A DNA stretch of 64,000 bases from Methanothermococcus sp. SCGC AD-155-E23 (GTDB lineage Archaea > AGJL01 > Methanococci > Methanococcales > Methanococcaceae), in assembly GCA_019561615.1 (NCBI GenBank), contig JAHEQA010000004.1:5231-69230 (forward strand), written 5' to 3'. The notes below the pieces were generated by a model. That model ran no database searches. It was given only the letters and a program-made list of their open reading frames with translations, and was not told the origin of the DNA. The position numbers and the translations under genes were made by a program. This document shows positions 34,482-43,038 of the stretch, one piece after another; position 1 is the first letter of the stretch; every line of letters starts with the position of its first letter.

Positions 34482-34859
34482 TTACACCTCATCCTTCTTT
34501 TTCTCTAGGAATTTGAACCTTCTCTCATCAGACTCATCTAACTTTACAATCATTACGTTGGAGGGGTGTATTGGATAGGGCACCTCCTTACCGTCCTGTC
34601 TCTTGATGAAGGCCCCCTCTACATGTATCCTGTAGGACTTGTAGTCCACCTTTAAGACCTTCCCCTCCATGTTTTTAAAATCCCCTCTCATTATCCTAAC
34701 AACGTCCCCCTTTCTTACAGGTAGGGCATTCCTCTTGTACTTCTCCTTCAACTCCTTGGAGAGCATTGCAGACATTATCTGGCGTCTTCTATGGAGGGGT
34801 GCATTGAATAGTGCCTTCCTCTGTTTCCTGGGTTGTTTAGATTTTGTAAGGGCTACCAT
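34482..34859 (-). CDS. rpl24: Ribosomal protein uL24
   Basis: A large-subunit assembly-initiating protein, 125 residues. The N-terminal [20 protein letters not shown] and the KOW motif [20 protein letters not shown] are typical of the archaeal/eukaryal L26-like form. Its stop codon lies 3 bases before the start of rps4e. Confidence 0.96.
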   Translation of the reverse strand: MVALTKSKQPRKQRKALFNAPLHRRRQIMSAMLSKELKEKYKRNALPVRKGDVVRIMRGDFKNMEGKVLKVDYKSYRIHVEGAFIKRQDGKEVPYPIHPSNVMIVKLDESDERRFKFLEKKKDEV

Positions 34860-34870
34860 TTCCCTTCACC

Positions 34871-35269
34871 TTATACAATTATTCTAGCCAGTCTTGCTAT
34901 ACCTGGCCACCTCTCGGCAGCCTCCTTTGCAACAGGTCCCTTTATCTCTGAACCCTTTGGGTTACCATCTGGGGTAACTATTACTGCAGCGTTATCTTCA
35001 AATTTAACCCTAGTACCATCTGGCCTTCTGTACTCCTTCCTCTGTCTAATGATTATGGCAGGTAGTACCTGCTTCCTCATCTCGGGGGTTCCCTTTTTAA
35101 CTGAGACAACAACCATACTACCTACTCCTGCAGCAGGTAGTCTCCTTGCAACCCCCTTGTAGTTCTTAACTGCAATAATCTCCAACTCCTTTGCTCCAGT
35201 GTTATCAGCACATATAACTCTAGCTCCAGTTGGTAGAGCCCTAGTTATCTTTGAACCAACACCTCTCAT
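34871..35269 (-). CDS. rpl14: Ribosomal protein uL14
   Basis: A large-subunit protein at the subunit interface, 132 residues. Signatures: [20 protein letters not shown], the [20 protein letters not shown] stretch and [20 protein letters not shown]. It lies between rps17 and rpl24. Confidence 0.97.
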   Translation of the reverse strand: MRGVGSKITRALPTGARVICADNTGAKELEIIAVKNYKGVARRLPAAGVGSMVVVSVKKGTPEMRKQVLPAIIIRQRKEYRRPDGTRVKFEDNAAVIVTPDGNPKGSEIKGPVAKEAAERWPGIARLARIIV

Positions 35270-35278
35270 ACTATCACC

Positions 35279-35608
35279 TTACTTTTCCTCCTCTATTTTT
35301 TCAATAACTACAAAGGACTTGGTTTTACTGATAGGTCTACACTCTGCAATTCTAACCTTATCTCCAACTTTTGCATTGATACATGGAGGGTTGTGGGCAA
35401 TTATCTTCCTCCTCCTCTTTTCATACCTCTCATACTTTGGAATGTACTTAATTATCTCCCTCTCAACTATGACAGTTCTATGTGCCCTGTCACTTACCAC
35501 TACACCTTCAAATATCTGCCCCCTTACAGATATCTTACCGTGGAATGGGCAGTGGGGATCGTCACAGGTCTCCTCTGGATACTTGACATCTATACCTATA
35601 TTTTTCAT
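35279..35608 (-). CDS. rps17: Ribosomal protein uS17
   Basis: A small-subunit 16S-rRNA-binding protein, 109 residues with the archaeal N-terminal extension ([19 protein letters not shown]). The core is [20 protein letters not shown] and [20 protein letters not shown]. It is the first gene after the gap at 35609-35745, which holds its own promoter. GGTGGAGGTAG lies before the ATG. Confidence 0.96.
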   Translation of the reverse strand: MKNIGIDVKYPEETCDDPHCPFHGKISVRGQIFEGVVVSDRAHRTVIVEREIIKYIPKYERYEKRRRKIIAHNPPCINAKVGDKVRIAECRPISKTKSFVVIEKIEEEK

Positions 35609-35689
35609 AGTACTACCTCCACCTCTATGGTTTTAGATCTGAATAAGATAATAGATGGAGAAAAAAAGATGAAAAAGCTTTAAAAAAAT

Positions 35690-35716
35690 AACCTTTGGGA
35701 GAATAATACTAAAAAG
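35690..35716 (-). promoter_or_regulatory. Putative internal promoter before rps17
   Basis: On the minus strand CGAAAC followed by TTTTAAATAC is a good BRE/TATA pair about 110 bases upstream of rps17. The 137-base gap here is the only long one inside the ribosomal cluster, so the operon may be re-initiated here, behind the Rpp29 gene. Confidence 0.4.
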
Positions 35717-35745
35717 TATTTAAAAGTTTCGTCAATAAAACAGTA

Positions 35746-36033
35746 TCAGTAGGGATAGATATTTTTGATCTTCCTCTTTAATCTATCCTCAGGCCTCCCT
35801 ATAAGGAGGCTACCTATAACCTTTACGTACTTGTCCCCTAACCTGAATTTAAATACTGCAACATCTTTAGGTATAACTACTTCCTTGCCGTCACATCTCT
35901 CTATAACCAGGGTGTTCCTAGTCTCATCAACAACTCTACCCTTTATACCTACAAGTGAGGGGTTGGATGCCTCTACAATCTCCACATCCAACCCTATCAA
36001 CTCATGTCTCAGTATATTTTGAGGGGTTATCAT
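35746..36033 (-). CDS. rnp1: Ribonuclease P protein component 1 (Rpp29)
   Basis: A protein subunit of archaeal RNase P (tRNA 5' maturation), 95 residues from ATG 36033. The family pattern is ILRHELIGLDVEIVEASNPS, GIKGRVVDETRNTLVIER and the KDVAVFKFRLGDKYVKVIGS barrel. A longer in-frame start would overlap the aIF1 gene; ATG 36033 begins 7 bases behind its stop. It stands between the aIF1 gene and rps17, the usual archaeal location. Confidence 0.93.
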   Translation of the reverse strand: MITPQNILRHELIGLDVEIVEASNPSLVGIKGRVVDETRNTLVIERCDGKEVVIPKDVAVFKFRLGDKYVKVIGSLLIGRPEDRLKRKIKNIYPY

Positions 36034-36040
36034 AGAGACA

Positions 36041-36349
36041 TCATCTGATCTCAATTGTATCCCTGGAGAAGCCCATCTTCACAAGTGCCTCCTCTACCCT
36101 CTTTCTCTGATCTCCCTGGAGCTCTATGGAGTCCCTCTTTACAGTCCCTCCACATGCACAGAAGTCCTTTAACTTCTTTGCAAGATCCTTTATATCTATG
36201 AGGTCTGTATCTATACCCTCTATAATAGTCATCAACTTTCCAAATCTTCTCTTTGTAACGTAGATCTTTATCTTTTGTTCCTCCTTGGCAATTTCCTCAC
36301 ATACACAGAGTTCCTTAGGTAGCCCACACCTTGGACAGATCTCGGGCAT
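36041..36349 (-). CDS. Translation initiation factor aIF1 (SUI1)
   Basis: It helps select the start codon on the small subunit. About 103 residues: a short N-terminal zinc-type stretch ([16 protein letters not shown], two CxC/CxxC pairs) and the SUI1 domain ([40 protein letters not shown]). ATG 36349 is preferred over the GTG just before it because of its spacing from GAGGTG. It lies between rpl29 and rnp1. Confidence 0.94.
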   Translation of the reverse strand: MPEICPRCGLPKELCVCEEIAKEEQKIKIYVTKRRFGKLMTIIEGIDTDLIDIKDLAKKLKDFCACGGTVKRDSIELQGDQRKRVEEALVKMGFSRDTIEIR

Positions 36350-36410
36350 CACTGCACCTCTAATCTCTTAGTGTTTTTTACTCTTATAACTTACATGTGG
36401 TATATAACTT

Positions 36411-36623
36411 TTATTGTTGCTGCTCCCTTCTCTTCTCCCTCATGATGGTGTATATCCTTGCTATGGCCCTTCTTATCTCCCTCATCCTCCCTGGATTTGA
36501 GGGAGCACCACTAATTGCCTTCTGGGTGTACTCCTTAAGAAGTTCCCTCTTCAACTCTGCCAACTTCTCCTTCATCTCAGAGATGCTCATCTCCCTAATC
36601 TCCTGGGGTCTAAGTATTGCCAT
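36411..36623 (-). CDS. rpl29: Ribosomal protein uL29
   Basis: A small helical large-subunit protein near the exit tunnel, 70 residues. The core reads [20 protein letters not shown] and ends [17 protein letters not shown]. It lies between rps3 and the aIF1 gene. Confidence 0.95.
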   Translation of the reverse strand: MAILRPQEIREMSISEMKEKLAELKRELLKEYTQKAISGAPSNPGRMREIRRAIARIYTIMREKRREQQQ

Positions 36624-36635
36624 AGACTCACCTCT

Positions 36636-37268
36636 TTACTGTTCTTCAACCTCACCTGTCTCCTCTCTCTTTTCCCCTTCCTCCTTCACAACAACCTCAT
36701 CGGGCAGAATTACATCTGGAGGTACAAGTTTTACAGTTACTCCAATTACCCCTAACTTTAACTTTGCTATCCTATGGGCCTTTCTAACAAGCTCCTCAGA
36801 GGGCTCTCCACAGTGTTTCATGTAACCCTCCATGAACTTCTCAGTTCTAGCCCTCTCCCCAGTTAACTTACCTGATATAATTACTACAACCCCTTTAGCC
36901 CCTGCTCCCATTACCCTCCTAACTGCCGCATGGGCAACCCTCCTAAAGTGCATACCTCTTTCAAGGGCAGAGGCTATCTTCTGGGCGACAATGGCAGGGT
37001 CTAAGTCAGGGTTCTCCACCTGTTTTACCTCTATCTGTGGATTCTCTACACCGAACTCCTTTGCAATTGTTTCTGTCAACTCCTTTACAAGTCTACCCTT
37101 TCTACCGATAACTAGACCAGGTTTTTCGGCGTATACGATAATCCTTGTTCCAATAGGTGTTTTCTTCATCTCCATATGGCTGTATCCTGCCCTAGTTAAC
37201 CTGTTCTTCAGGTATTCGTCTATAAGTGCCTCGTTAACATGCTCCTTAATAAATACCCTCTCTATCAT
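36636..37268 (-). CDS. rps3: Ribosomal protein uS3
   Basis: A small-subunit protein of the mRNA entry channel, 210 residues. The KH domain has [20 protein letters not shown], followed by [20 protein letters not shown]. The C-terminus is acidic ([15 protein letters not shown]), an archaeal feature. It lies between rpl22 and rpl29. Confidence 0.96.
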   Translation of the reverse strand: MIERVFIKEHVNEALIDEYLKNRLTRAGYSHMEMKKTPIGTRIIVYAEKPGLVIGRKGRLVKELTETIAKEFGVENPQIEVKQVENPDLDPAIVAQKIASALERGMHFRRVAHAAVRRVMGAGAKGVVVIISGKLTGERARTEKFMEGYMKHCGEPSEELVRKAHRIAKLKLGVIGVTVKLVPPDVILPDEVVVKEEGEKREETGEVEEQ

Positions 37269-37286
37269 ACCCTTTCACCTTTTAAA

Positions 37287-37748
37287 TTATTGATACTCCT
37301 CCAGTATCACCTGGATATGGACAGTCTCCTGGAACTTAGGAGTAGCCCTACCAAAGGCCCTTGGCATATACCTCTTTATGGTAAAACCCTTATTTGCAGA
37401 GATATGTTTTATCCTAAGCTTATTTACATTCAACCCCTTGTACTCTGCGTTATTCCTTGCATTCTCTAGAACCTTCAATATCTCCCTTGCAGCCTTCTGT
37501 GGATATCTTGCTGCAGTCCAGCCGTACTTACCCTTCTTATGAGGTACATCCTTTCCATGTCTCTTAAAGGGTACAGGCTGTTTCAACTGGATTACCCTCC
37601 TTAGATATCTCATGGCATCATCAAGTTTCATGCCCCTTATCTCCCTACATACCTCTACGGCATGTTTTCTAGATATTCTAAGAGCTCTACCCATGGCCCT
37701 TGCAGTTTTCTCAGGATCTGTCTCAATTTTATACTTCAACTTCCCCAT
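37287..37748 (-). CDS. rpl22: Ribosomal protein uL22
   Basis: A large-subunit tunnel protein, 153 residues. Signatures: MGRALRISRKHAVEVCREIR, PFKRHGKDVPHKKGKYGWTA and ISANKGFTIKRYMPRAFGRA. ATG 37748 gives the usual N-terminus MGKLKYKIE. In most archaea it follows rps19; here it begins the cluster, because rpl3 to rps19 lie 11 kb away. Confidence 0.96.
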   Translation of the reverse strand: MGKLKYKIETDPEKTARAMGRALRISRKHAVEVCREIRGMKLDDAMRYLRRVIQLKQPVPFKRHGKDVPHKKGKYGWTAARYPQKAAREILKVLENARNNAEYKGLNVNKLRIKHISANKGFTIKRYMPRAFGRATPKFQETVHIQVILEEYQ

Positions 37749-37758
37749 ACCCTTCACC

Positions 37759-37983
37759 TTAACCCTTTATAATAGAGATACCTAGCTTTAACATTAACTT
37801 TAAAGCGTTGAGATAAGAGACCCTAACATTACCTATTAGTTTTTTCAAAAGGGGATCAGGTTTCTTACTGCCTATCTCTAAAATAAGACTGTCTTTATGA
37901 CGTACCCTTAGGGTGTATCCCTTTTTCTCGATAAAATCTACGAACTCCCTAATTTCCTTAAACTTCTTTATATATTTTACCAT
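37759..37983 (-). CDS. Small conserved hypothetical protein before rpl22
   Basis: A 74-residue basic protein, MVKYIKKFKEIREFVDFIEK at the front, a beta-type middle (TLRVRHKDSLILEIGSK) and a helical C-terminus (NALKLMLKLGISIIKG). I do not recognise it. It lies 10 bases before rpl22 on the same strand, so it may be co-transcribed with the ribosomal operon. No cysteines or membrane helices are present. Its strong basic charge would suit an RNA-binding role, but that is only a guess. Confidence 0.6.
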   Translation of the reverse strand: MVKYIKKFKEIREFVDFIEKKGYTLRVRHKDSLILEIGSKKPDPLLKKLIGNVRVSYLNALKLMLKLGISIIKG

Positions 37984-38014
37984 GGATATAACCTGAGAAG
38001 TTTATTAAAAATAG

Positions 38015-38284
38015 TCAGGCCAGGGATACCTCTACAACCTCTACACTTTCCACATCCTCTAAACCACTTAATTCCTTCTCAAGAGGTTCAGTTCCCCCCT
38101 CCTTCTCCTCCATCTCCACCAGGACGTAAATGGCATAGAGTCCAAAGGCCAGGGGCTCCTCTAAGATATTGAGACATCTTACTCCCATATTTTCTACAGC
38201 TTCTTTAATCCTCTCCTTTAAACGCTCCCTATCTACCTGAGGGCTTACAGGCATAACCTTTATCTTGGCAATAACCTTAGCCAT
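38015..38284 (-). CDS. ef1b: Elongation factor 1-beta (aEF1B)
   Basis: The guanine nucleotide exchange factor of aEF1A, 89 residues, the short archaeal form. Pattern: KVIAKIKVMPVSPQVDRERL, EPLAFGLYAIYVLVEMEE and LSGLEDVESVEVVEVSLA. The conserved position beside a Zn-ribbon gene and rpl22 matches other methanococci. The Zn-ribbon gene ends 20 bases... upstream on the same strand. Confidence 0.95.
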   Translation of the reverse strand: MAKVIAKIKVMPVSPQVDRERLKERIKEAVENMGVRCLNILEEPLAFGLYAIYVLVEMEEKEGGTEPLEKELSGLEDVESVEVVEVSLA

Positions 38285-38304
38285 ATCTTACACCTTACTA
38301 ATTT

Positions 38305-38469
38305 TTATGGACCTTCAAATCCACAGGCTGGGCACTTGTAGGGGTTGCTTAACTTCCTACACCTTTCACATCTTACTATCTCCACCTTCCCACAGTTTGG
38401 ACATAGGAACCTTGTAGCATGTTCCCTAGGTGCTATCTCTGCATTACAGGAGGTACATACATACTTCAT
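38305..38469 (-). CDS. Zn-ribbon RNA-binding protein (DUF1610 type)
   Basis: A 54-codon gene just upstream of the aEF1B gene. The protein has four CxxC pairs: CTSC, CPNC, CERC and CPAC, forming two zinc ribbons (start [16 protein letters not shown], end [11 protein letters not shown]). This is the archaeal DUF1610-type small zinc-finger family, often encoded next to aEF1B and annotated as a probable RNA-binding translation-associated protein. GGTGATAGA precedes ATG 38469. The gap to aEF1B is about 20 bases. Confidence 0.88.
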   Translation of the reverse strand: MKYVCTSCNAEIAPREHATRFLCPNCGKVEIVRCERCRKLSNPYKCPACGFEGP

Positions 38470-38504
38470 TCTATCACCATAATCTATTTAAATTTTTAAT
38501 TTTA

Positions 38505-39158
38505 TCAATCTACTCTAATTTTAGTATATATATCTTCCCTTCCCCTGAGGGCATTTACAACTCTCTCTGGGTACCTCCCGTTGACCACTATACACTCTAT
38601 TCCATATCTCATTGAAAGTTTTGGTAGATAGCTATCTACCGAGGTAAAGCCTCTAAGGGATTTTGCACTTATAGTATTTAACAGTTTTCCCCCAGGATAT
38701 CTGTCGTATATACCATCCACATCTGTGGCTATTATCACCCTCTTCAACTTTAGAAGTTTAGCTATATAGAGGGCTATGGAGTCTGAGGTGACCTCCCAGG
38801 AGTGTGGAAGTTCATCTGTGGAGAGTATAACGTTAGATGGTAGCAGTACCACTATGCCACCCTGGAGAAGTGCAGCCTTGGCATCGTAGAGGGTGTCTAC
38901 AGTTCTAATATGGGATACATCGGAGAGGTAAACACCCATCATATCCATGGCCATGAGGGCCATCCTGTGGGATGCCCTGTTACTTAACCTTGCCTCCCTG
39001 TCCAAATCCCTTACAGCCTCTGCAAACATCCCCCCTCCAGGTACAACAACTATCCTGTTATCCTTACCGCTGATAGATTTCAAGGTATTCAATAGAGGTT
39101 TTACATCCTGGGCTAAACTTCCTCCTATCTTTATCAGGTGAAGGTTATCTACCTTCAT
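38505..39158 (-). CDS. mfnE: Methanofuran biosynthesis kinase MfnE
   Basis: An amino-acid-kinase-fold enzyme (217 residues) that phosphorylates the aminomethylfuran phosphate to the diphosphate in methanofuran synthesis. Glycine-rich motifs LIKIGGSLAQDVKP and VVVPGGGMFAEAVRD, then ATDVDGIYDRYPGGKLL are the fold signatures. The location directly before the Zn-ribbon gene, aEF1B gene and rpl22 is the same as I remember for the M. jannaschii gene. A TATA-like run at 39171-39183 could serve this gene and the divergent tRNA-Trp. Confidence 0.85.
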   Translation of the reverse strand: MKVDNLHLIKIGGSLAQDVKPLLNTLKSISGKDNRIVVVPGGGMFAEAVRDLDREARLSNRASHRMALMAMDMMGVYLSDVSHIRTVDTLYDAKAALLQGGIVVLLPSNVILSTDELPHSWEVTSDSIALYIAKLLKLKRVIIATDVDGIYDRYPGGKLLNTISAKSLRGFTSVDSYLPKLSMRYGIECIVVNGRYPERVVNALRGREDIYTKIRVD

Positions 39159-39170
39159 CCTCTCCCCCGA

Positions 39171-39183
39171 AAAATATATATAT
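39171..39183. promoter_or_regulatory. Shared TATA-like region, mfnE and tRNA-Trp
   Basis: AAAAATATATATA lies 13-25 bases before the mfnE start on the minus strand and about 29-41 bases before the tRNA on the plus strand. The symmetric AT repeat could place a promoter in either direction. The 53-base gap leaves little room for two independent promoters. Confidence 0.4.
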
Positions 39184-39211
39184 CACTTAGTACTCTTTTA
39201 GGGATGCCAGT

Positions 39212-39327
39212 GGGGATATGGTGTAGTCTGGTCTATCATCGGGGACTCCAAGTGCCTATATGGGCTTGGACCAACCCCGTGCAGGAGAAATCCCCGGACC
39301 TGGGTTCAAATCCCAGTATCCCCACCA
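39212..39327 (+). tRNA. tRNA-Trp (CCA anticodon) with intron
   Basis: The acceptor stem is GGGGATA (39212-39218) with TATCCCC (39317-39323), then A and an encoded CCA end. The anticodon stem GGGGA pairs with TCCCC, and the loop CTCCAA carries CCA at 39248-39250. An intron of 38 bases (39252-39289) follows position 37, the usual archaeal intron site. The T arm is CTGGGTTCAAATCCCAG. The CCA is encoded. The intron is shorter than the box C/D-containing introns of haloarchaea. Confidence 0.93.
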
Positions 39328-39357
39328 TTTTTTTAATATGAGGATATATCCATGCAT

Positions 39358-40251
39358 CTAAATACATGGAATGAAACATTCACGATCTAACTGGTTGGGG
39401 TCTATCTCCACAACCATCTCCCCATTCTTGAATATCCTAACCACCCCACTTTCAGAGACTGTAATAGCCACGGCACCTGTATGCTTTGAAATAGCTGCGG
39501 CAGCGTAGTGTCTAGCCCCTAGACCTAGAGGTAGATTTAAGGTACAGTGTAGGGGTTCCAGATATCTACCTGCAGATATAACCTCCCCTTTATCACCGAT
39601 TATAAAGGCACCGTCTATACCTGCAAGTTCCTTTATGGTCCCCCTCACCTTTTTATCGAATATTACAGCCTGGTGCCCCTTAAAGGGATTGAGTATAAGT
39701 TGACTGGACATTTTAAGAACCTTTTCACTGTTACCTACCACAAATATGGCTCCCACAGGCTTCCCCTCCTTTCCCTCAAGGGATAACTCCATAGCTATAT
39801 CTAACACCTGATTAACCACCAGTCTCTTAACACCCTCCAGGGAGTTGATAAACCTGTAGAACCTCATGAGGAAATCACTGGAGGCTACATCTATCAGGGA
39901 TATAGTATCTATACTGCCAGGTACCCTGGGGGTTCCCAGTATAGCTACTACAGTATCTCCTTCCTTAACTAGATCCTTCTGAATAAGTTTTATCATAGCC
40001 TGTTTTACCATGGCAGATTTATACCTGTTTCTATACTTGAGAAGTAGGGGTACAATCCCCTTTTCATTTTTTAAGGAGGAGTAGGTGCTCTCATTAGGTG
40101 TAGCTACAACTATCTTTAAATCTCCCTCATTTTTCAGGTACTTTTTAAGTATCCTGTAAGTTCTACCTGTCTCTGTAAATATCAGAAGGACATCCCCCAC
40201 CTCCTGGGCTAGGGAGTAACCATGTTTTACAATAGATTCTGTTTTATCCAT
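39358..40251 (-). CDS. dacZ: Archaeal diadenylate cyclase
   Basis: It makes the second messenger cyclic di-AMP from two ATP. The 297 residues have an N-terminal pyruvate-kinase-like alpha/beta domain (residues 1-125 roughly) and the C-terminal DAC domain with the DGA motif (IDGAFIIGDKGEVI) and the GARH-type motif (LGLGARHYAAAAISK). That layout is the euryarchaeal DacZ form. In other euryarchaea c-di-AMP is tied to osmoregulation and potassium. No obvious partner gene is adjacent; it is divergent from the beta-propeller lipoprotein. Confidence 0.9.
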   Translation of the reverse strand: MDKTESIVKHGYSLAQEVGDVLLIFTETGRTYRILKKYLKNEGDLKIVVATPNESTYSSLKNEKGIVPLLLKYRNRYKSAMVKQAMIKLIQKDLVKEGDTVVAILGTPRVPGSIDTISLIDVASSDFLMRFYRFINSLEGVKRLVVNQVLDIAMELSLEGKEGKPVGAIFVVGNSEKVLKMSSQLILNPFKGHQAVIFDKKVRGTIKELAGIDGAFIIGDKGEVISAGRYLEPLHCTLNLPLGLGARHYAAAAISKHTGAVAITVSESGVVRIFKNGEMVVEIDPNQLDRECFIPCI

Positions 40252-40334
40252 AGGATCACCAACCTTTATAGAGGGAAAGAAAGAATGATTATAATTACTT
40301 CTCTAATTATTGATAACCTTTTAGGAGGGAAAAA

Positions 40335-42203
40335 ATGAAAAAACTACCTCTCATAGTTGTATTTCTTCTCTTCCTCAGTGGTTGTCTTCAAAAGTCAGAG
40401 ATGGATAAGCTAGAGGATTTTAAAGTGGTAATAGCAGATGAGAAAAACTTTAAGGATTTTTTAAATAGGTTGGAAAGTGGAGGTTACACCCCTCTAGATG
40501 TTAAAAAATCCTATACTCCAACTCTGGAGAGTTCCCTCTCCAAGGAGGAGGCTCCCATAGCTATAGAGAGATACTCCAGAACTAACGTCCAGGTTGAGGG
40601 GATAGATGAAGGGGATATTGTAAAAAGTGACGGTAGGTATATCTACTTCTCCCCAGAGGCCGATGTAAAGATAATGTACCATATATATCCACCTCCATGG
40701 AGGAGAAAAACCTATATTGTAGAGGCCTTTCCCCCAGCATCTGCAGGGGTAGTTGGTAACATATCCCATGGAGGTATCCTCTACCTCTCCAATCACACCT
40801 TGGTAGTGATAGAGAGGGATAAAATACTAGGTTATGATGTAAGCTCTCCTAGAGATCCAAGGTTGAAGTGGAAGATAGATATAGATGGTACCTATGTGGA
40901 TTCCAGGTTGTACAGTGGAAAACTCTACCTGGTAGTTAGGAAGAGGGAGATAAAATACCCCCTTCCCTGGATGGATACAGAGATTAAGAATTACTACATC
41001 CCTATCCTACCTTCCACAGTATCCTACAACTTCCAGGACTCCTACATAGTGTCAGCAATAGATCTAGACAGTGGGAATATCTCCAAGGTTGTAGCCCTAC
41101 CAGGTTCCAGGAGTACAGTTGTCTACATGTCAAAGAACAGGATATACCTTGCCTATTATTTAGGCCCAAATATCAAGAGGTTGTACCTTCAATTCCTAGA
41201 GGAGAACCTGGATAAGTACTTCCCAGAGGATGTGAGGGATATACTTAGACATATAATAGACTCGAAGTACTTCAGTGACGATGCAAAGTTCCTGGAGGTA
41301 AAGAGGGTAATAAACAATTACTTAAGAACCTTGGAGGGGGAGGAGGCCCTAAACTTGAGAAATACCTTGGAGAAAGACTTCGAGAAGTACTTAGAGGAGC
41401 ACTGGGAGGAACTTGAAAAAACAGGAATAGTAGGTATAGACATAGACACCTTCCAGGTTAAAAGTGGCAGTGTTCCAGGGAGGCTTGTAAACTCCTACGC
41501 CATGGATGAGTACAGAGGATATCTAAGGGTTGCCACTACAGTAGGAGATTACTGGAGGTACAGGGATAGAAGTACCAACAATATCTACGTCCTTAAAGAC
41601 CTGGAGGTATATGGGAAACTTACAGGGCTTGCCAGGGGGGAGAGGATCTACGGGGTAAGGTTTATGGGGGATGTTGCCTACCTTGTCACCTACAGGGAGA
41701 AGGACCCCCTCTTTGTAATAGATCTAAGTGACCCTAGGAATCCCAAACTCCTTGGAAAGTTGAAGATACCTGGTTACTCCACCTACCTCCATCCCATAGA
41801 TGACAGTAGATTAATTGGGGTAGGTAGGGATGAGAGAGGTAATTTGAAGGTATCCCTCTTCAACGTAGAGAATAAAACTAATCCTATAGAGGTGGATCGA
41901 TTTATACTTCCCAAGTACTGGTCTCCTGTACTTTACAACCCTCACGCCTTTCTATGGGATGAGGAGAACAGGATATTTGTAATTCCAACGGGAGACAGTT
42001 GTTATATATTCAGGATAAAGGGGGATAGGATATCCCTGGAGATGGAAGATGTCCACAGGGGAAATGTTTTAAGATCCCTCTATATTAACCATTACCTCTA
42101 CACCCTCTCAAACAAGGAGATCCATGTAATAGATATGGGGGATTGGAAGGTTGTTAAAAAGGTGATAATACAGGAACCCAGAACGGTTTGGATAAACAAC
42201 TAA
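40335..42203 (+). CDS. Secreted beta-propeller lipoprotein
   Basis: A 622-residue exported protein. The N-terminus has a signal peptide ending in a lipobox (LLFLSGC, Cys17). The C-terminal two thirds form a secreted archaeal beta-propeller domain, with repeats such as GIDEGDIVKSDGRYIYF, LFVIDLSDPRNPKLLGKLKI and YLYTLSNKEIHVIDMG. A helical insert lies around residues 295-360 (EENLDKYFPEDVRDILRHII). It is probably lipid-anchored outside the cell. Family members have no settled function. AGGAGGG lies before the ATG. It faces the convergent IPK gene, with a 4-base overlap. Confidence 0.8.
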   Translation: MKKLPLIVVFLLFLSGCLQKSEMDKLEDFKVVIADEKNFKDFLNRLESGGYTPLDVKKSYTPTLESSLSKEEAPIAIERYSRTNVQVEGIDEGDIVKSDGRYIYFSPEADVKIMYHIYPPPWRRKTYIVEAFPPASAGVVGNISHGGILYLSNHTLVVIERDKILGYDVSSPRDPRLKWKIDIDGTYVDSRLYSGKLYLVVRKREIKYPLPWMDTEIKNYYIPILPSTVSYNFQDSYIVSAIDLDSGNISKVVALPGSRSTVVYMSKNRIYLAYYLGPNIKRLYLQFLEENLDKYFPEDVRDILRHIIDSKYFSDDAKFLEVKRVINNYLRTLEGEEALNLRNTLEKDFEKYLEEHWEELEKTGIVGIDIDTFQVKSGSVPGRLVNSYAMDEYRGYLRVATTVGDYWRYRDRSTNNIYVLKDLEVYGKLTGLARGERIYGVRFMGDVAYLVTYREKDPLFVIDLSDPRNPKLLGKLKIPGYSTYLHPIDDSRLIGVGRDERGNLKVSLFNVENKTNPIEVDRFILPKYWSPVLYNPHAFLWDEENRIFVIPTGDSCYIFRIKGDRISLEMEDVHRGNVLRSLYINHYLYTLSNKEIHVIDMGDWKVVKKVIIQEPRTVWINN

Positions 42204-42970
42204 TTTATTCTCGTCCCAATACTCTCATCCCCTATTAGCCCTCTATAGATGTTGCCCCTCCTACTCCCGTTGAATATAAGTACCTTGACACCCATCTTGT
42301 AGGCCTCCATCACCTTGAGGTACATTCCCCCAGTTACATCCTCCTTTTTAGAGGACTTTAGATATTTCACAACCTCTTTTATGTTTTCTGAGTTGATACT
42401 CCTTATTACCTCACCCTCTCCATCTAGTACCCCATCTACATCTGAGGCGTGGAGACTTATATCTGGTTTTAATCTTTTAGTGAGATAGGGTAGTGCATGA
42501 TCTCCAGAGAATATCCTATAACCCTCTCTCTCAGATATTACAACGTCTCCATGGATTACTGGTACCAACCCCCTTTTTAACATACCCTCTATTACGTAGG
42601 TGTCAAAGTGGATTCCCTCCTCCCTGAAGGCTACAAAGGAGGAGGGCTGGATAGAAACCCCTGGGATACCATAATCCTGAAGGGCATCTATCACCAAGGT
42701 GTTGAACCTCCTCATGGCTTTTTGAATCTCCCAAAAACCCCTCTCCATATTTTCAAATCTTCCCTTTTTCATGTATTTCCTTGCCACAGGGTGGCCAAAG
42801 GAACCTCCTCCGTGGATAAGTATCAGCTTCAACTCCTCCCCCCTCTCTAGGTAGTAGTCCATAGCCCTCCTGATCTCCTCTGCAACCCTCTCTAAGTTGT
42901 CCCACTTTACAGAGAAGGGGATGTCCCTGTTACAGAGTACACTACCTCCAATCTTCAAGATCGCAAACAT
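42200..42970 (-). CDS. Isopentenyl phosphate kinase
   Basis: IPK phosphorylates isopentenyl phosphate to isopentenyl diphosphate in the archaeal mevalonate pathway. It has the amino-acid-kinase fold (256 residues): ILKIGGSVLCNRD, the histidine motif LILIHGGGSFGHPVARKY, VIHGDVVIS, SDVDGVLDG and KEDVTGGMYLKVMEA. The residue after HGGGSFG is the catalytic histidine of the family. It makes precursors for the lipids that CarS uses. The promoter side is divergent from cofA. Confidence 0.92.
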   Translation of the reverse strand: MFAILKIGGSVLCNRDIPFSVKWDNLERVAEEIRRAMDYYLERGEELKLILIHGGGSFGHPVARKYMKKGRFENMERGFWEIQKAMRRFNTLVIDALQDYGIPGVSIQPSSFVAFREEGIHFDTYVIEGMLKRGLVPVIHGDVVISEREGYRIFSGDHALPYLTKRLKPDISLHASDVDGVLDGEGEVIRSINSENIKEVVKYLKSSKKEDVTGGMYLKVMEAYKMGVKVLIFNGSRRGNIYRGLIGDESIGTRIN

Positions 42971-43038
42971 ACTATCCCAATACTTTTTTTATAATCTTCT
43001 TAATAATTAATAATGAGAGTCTTAATTCTGGTGAAACT

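Noticed and set aside
39252-39289. A box C/D guide RNA within the tRNA-Trp intron
   Set aside because: The 38-base intron is too short, and no RUGAUGA/CUGA pair is present, unlike the haloarchaeal intron.
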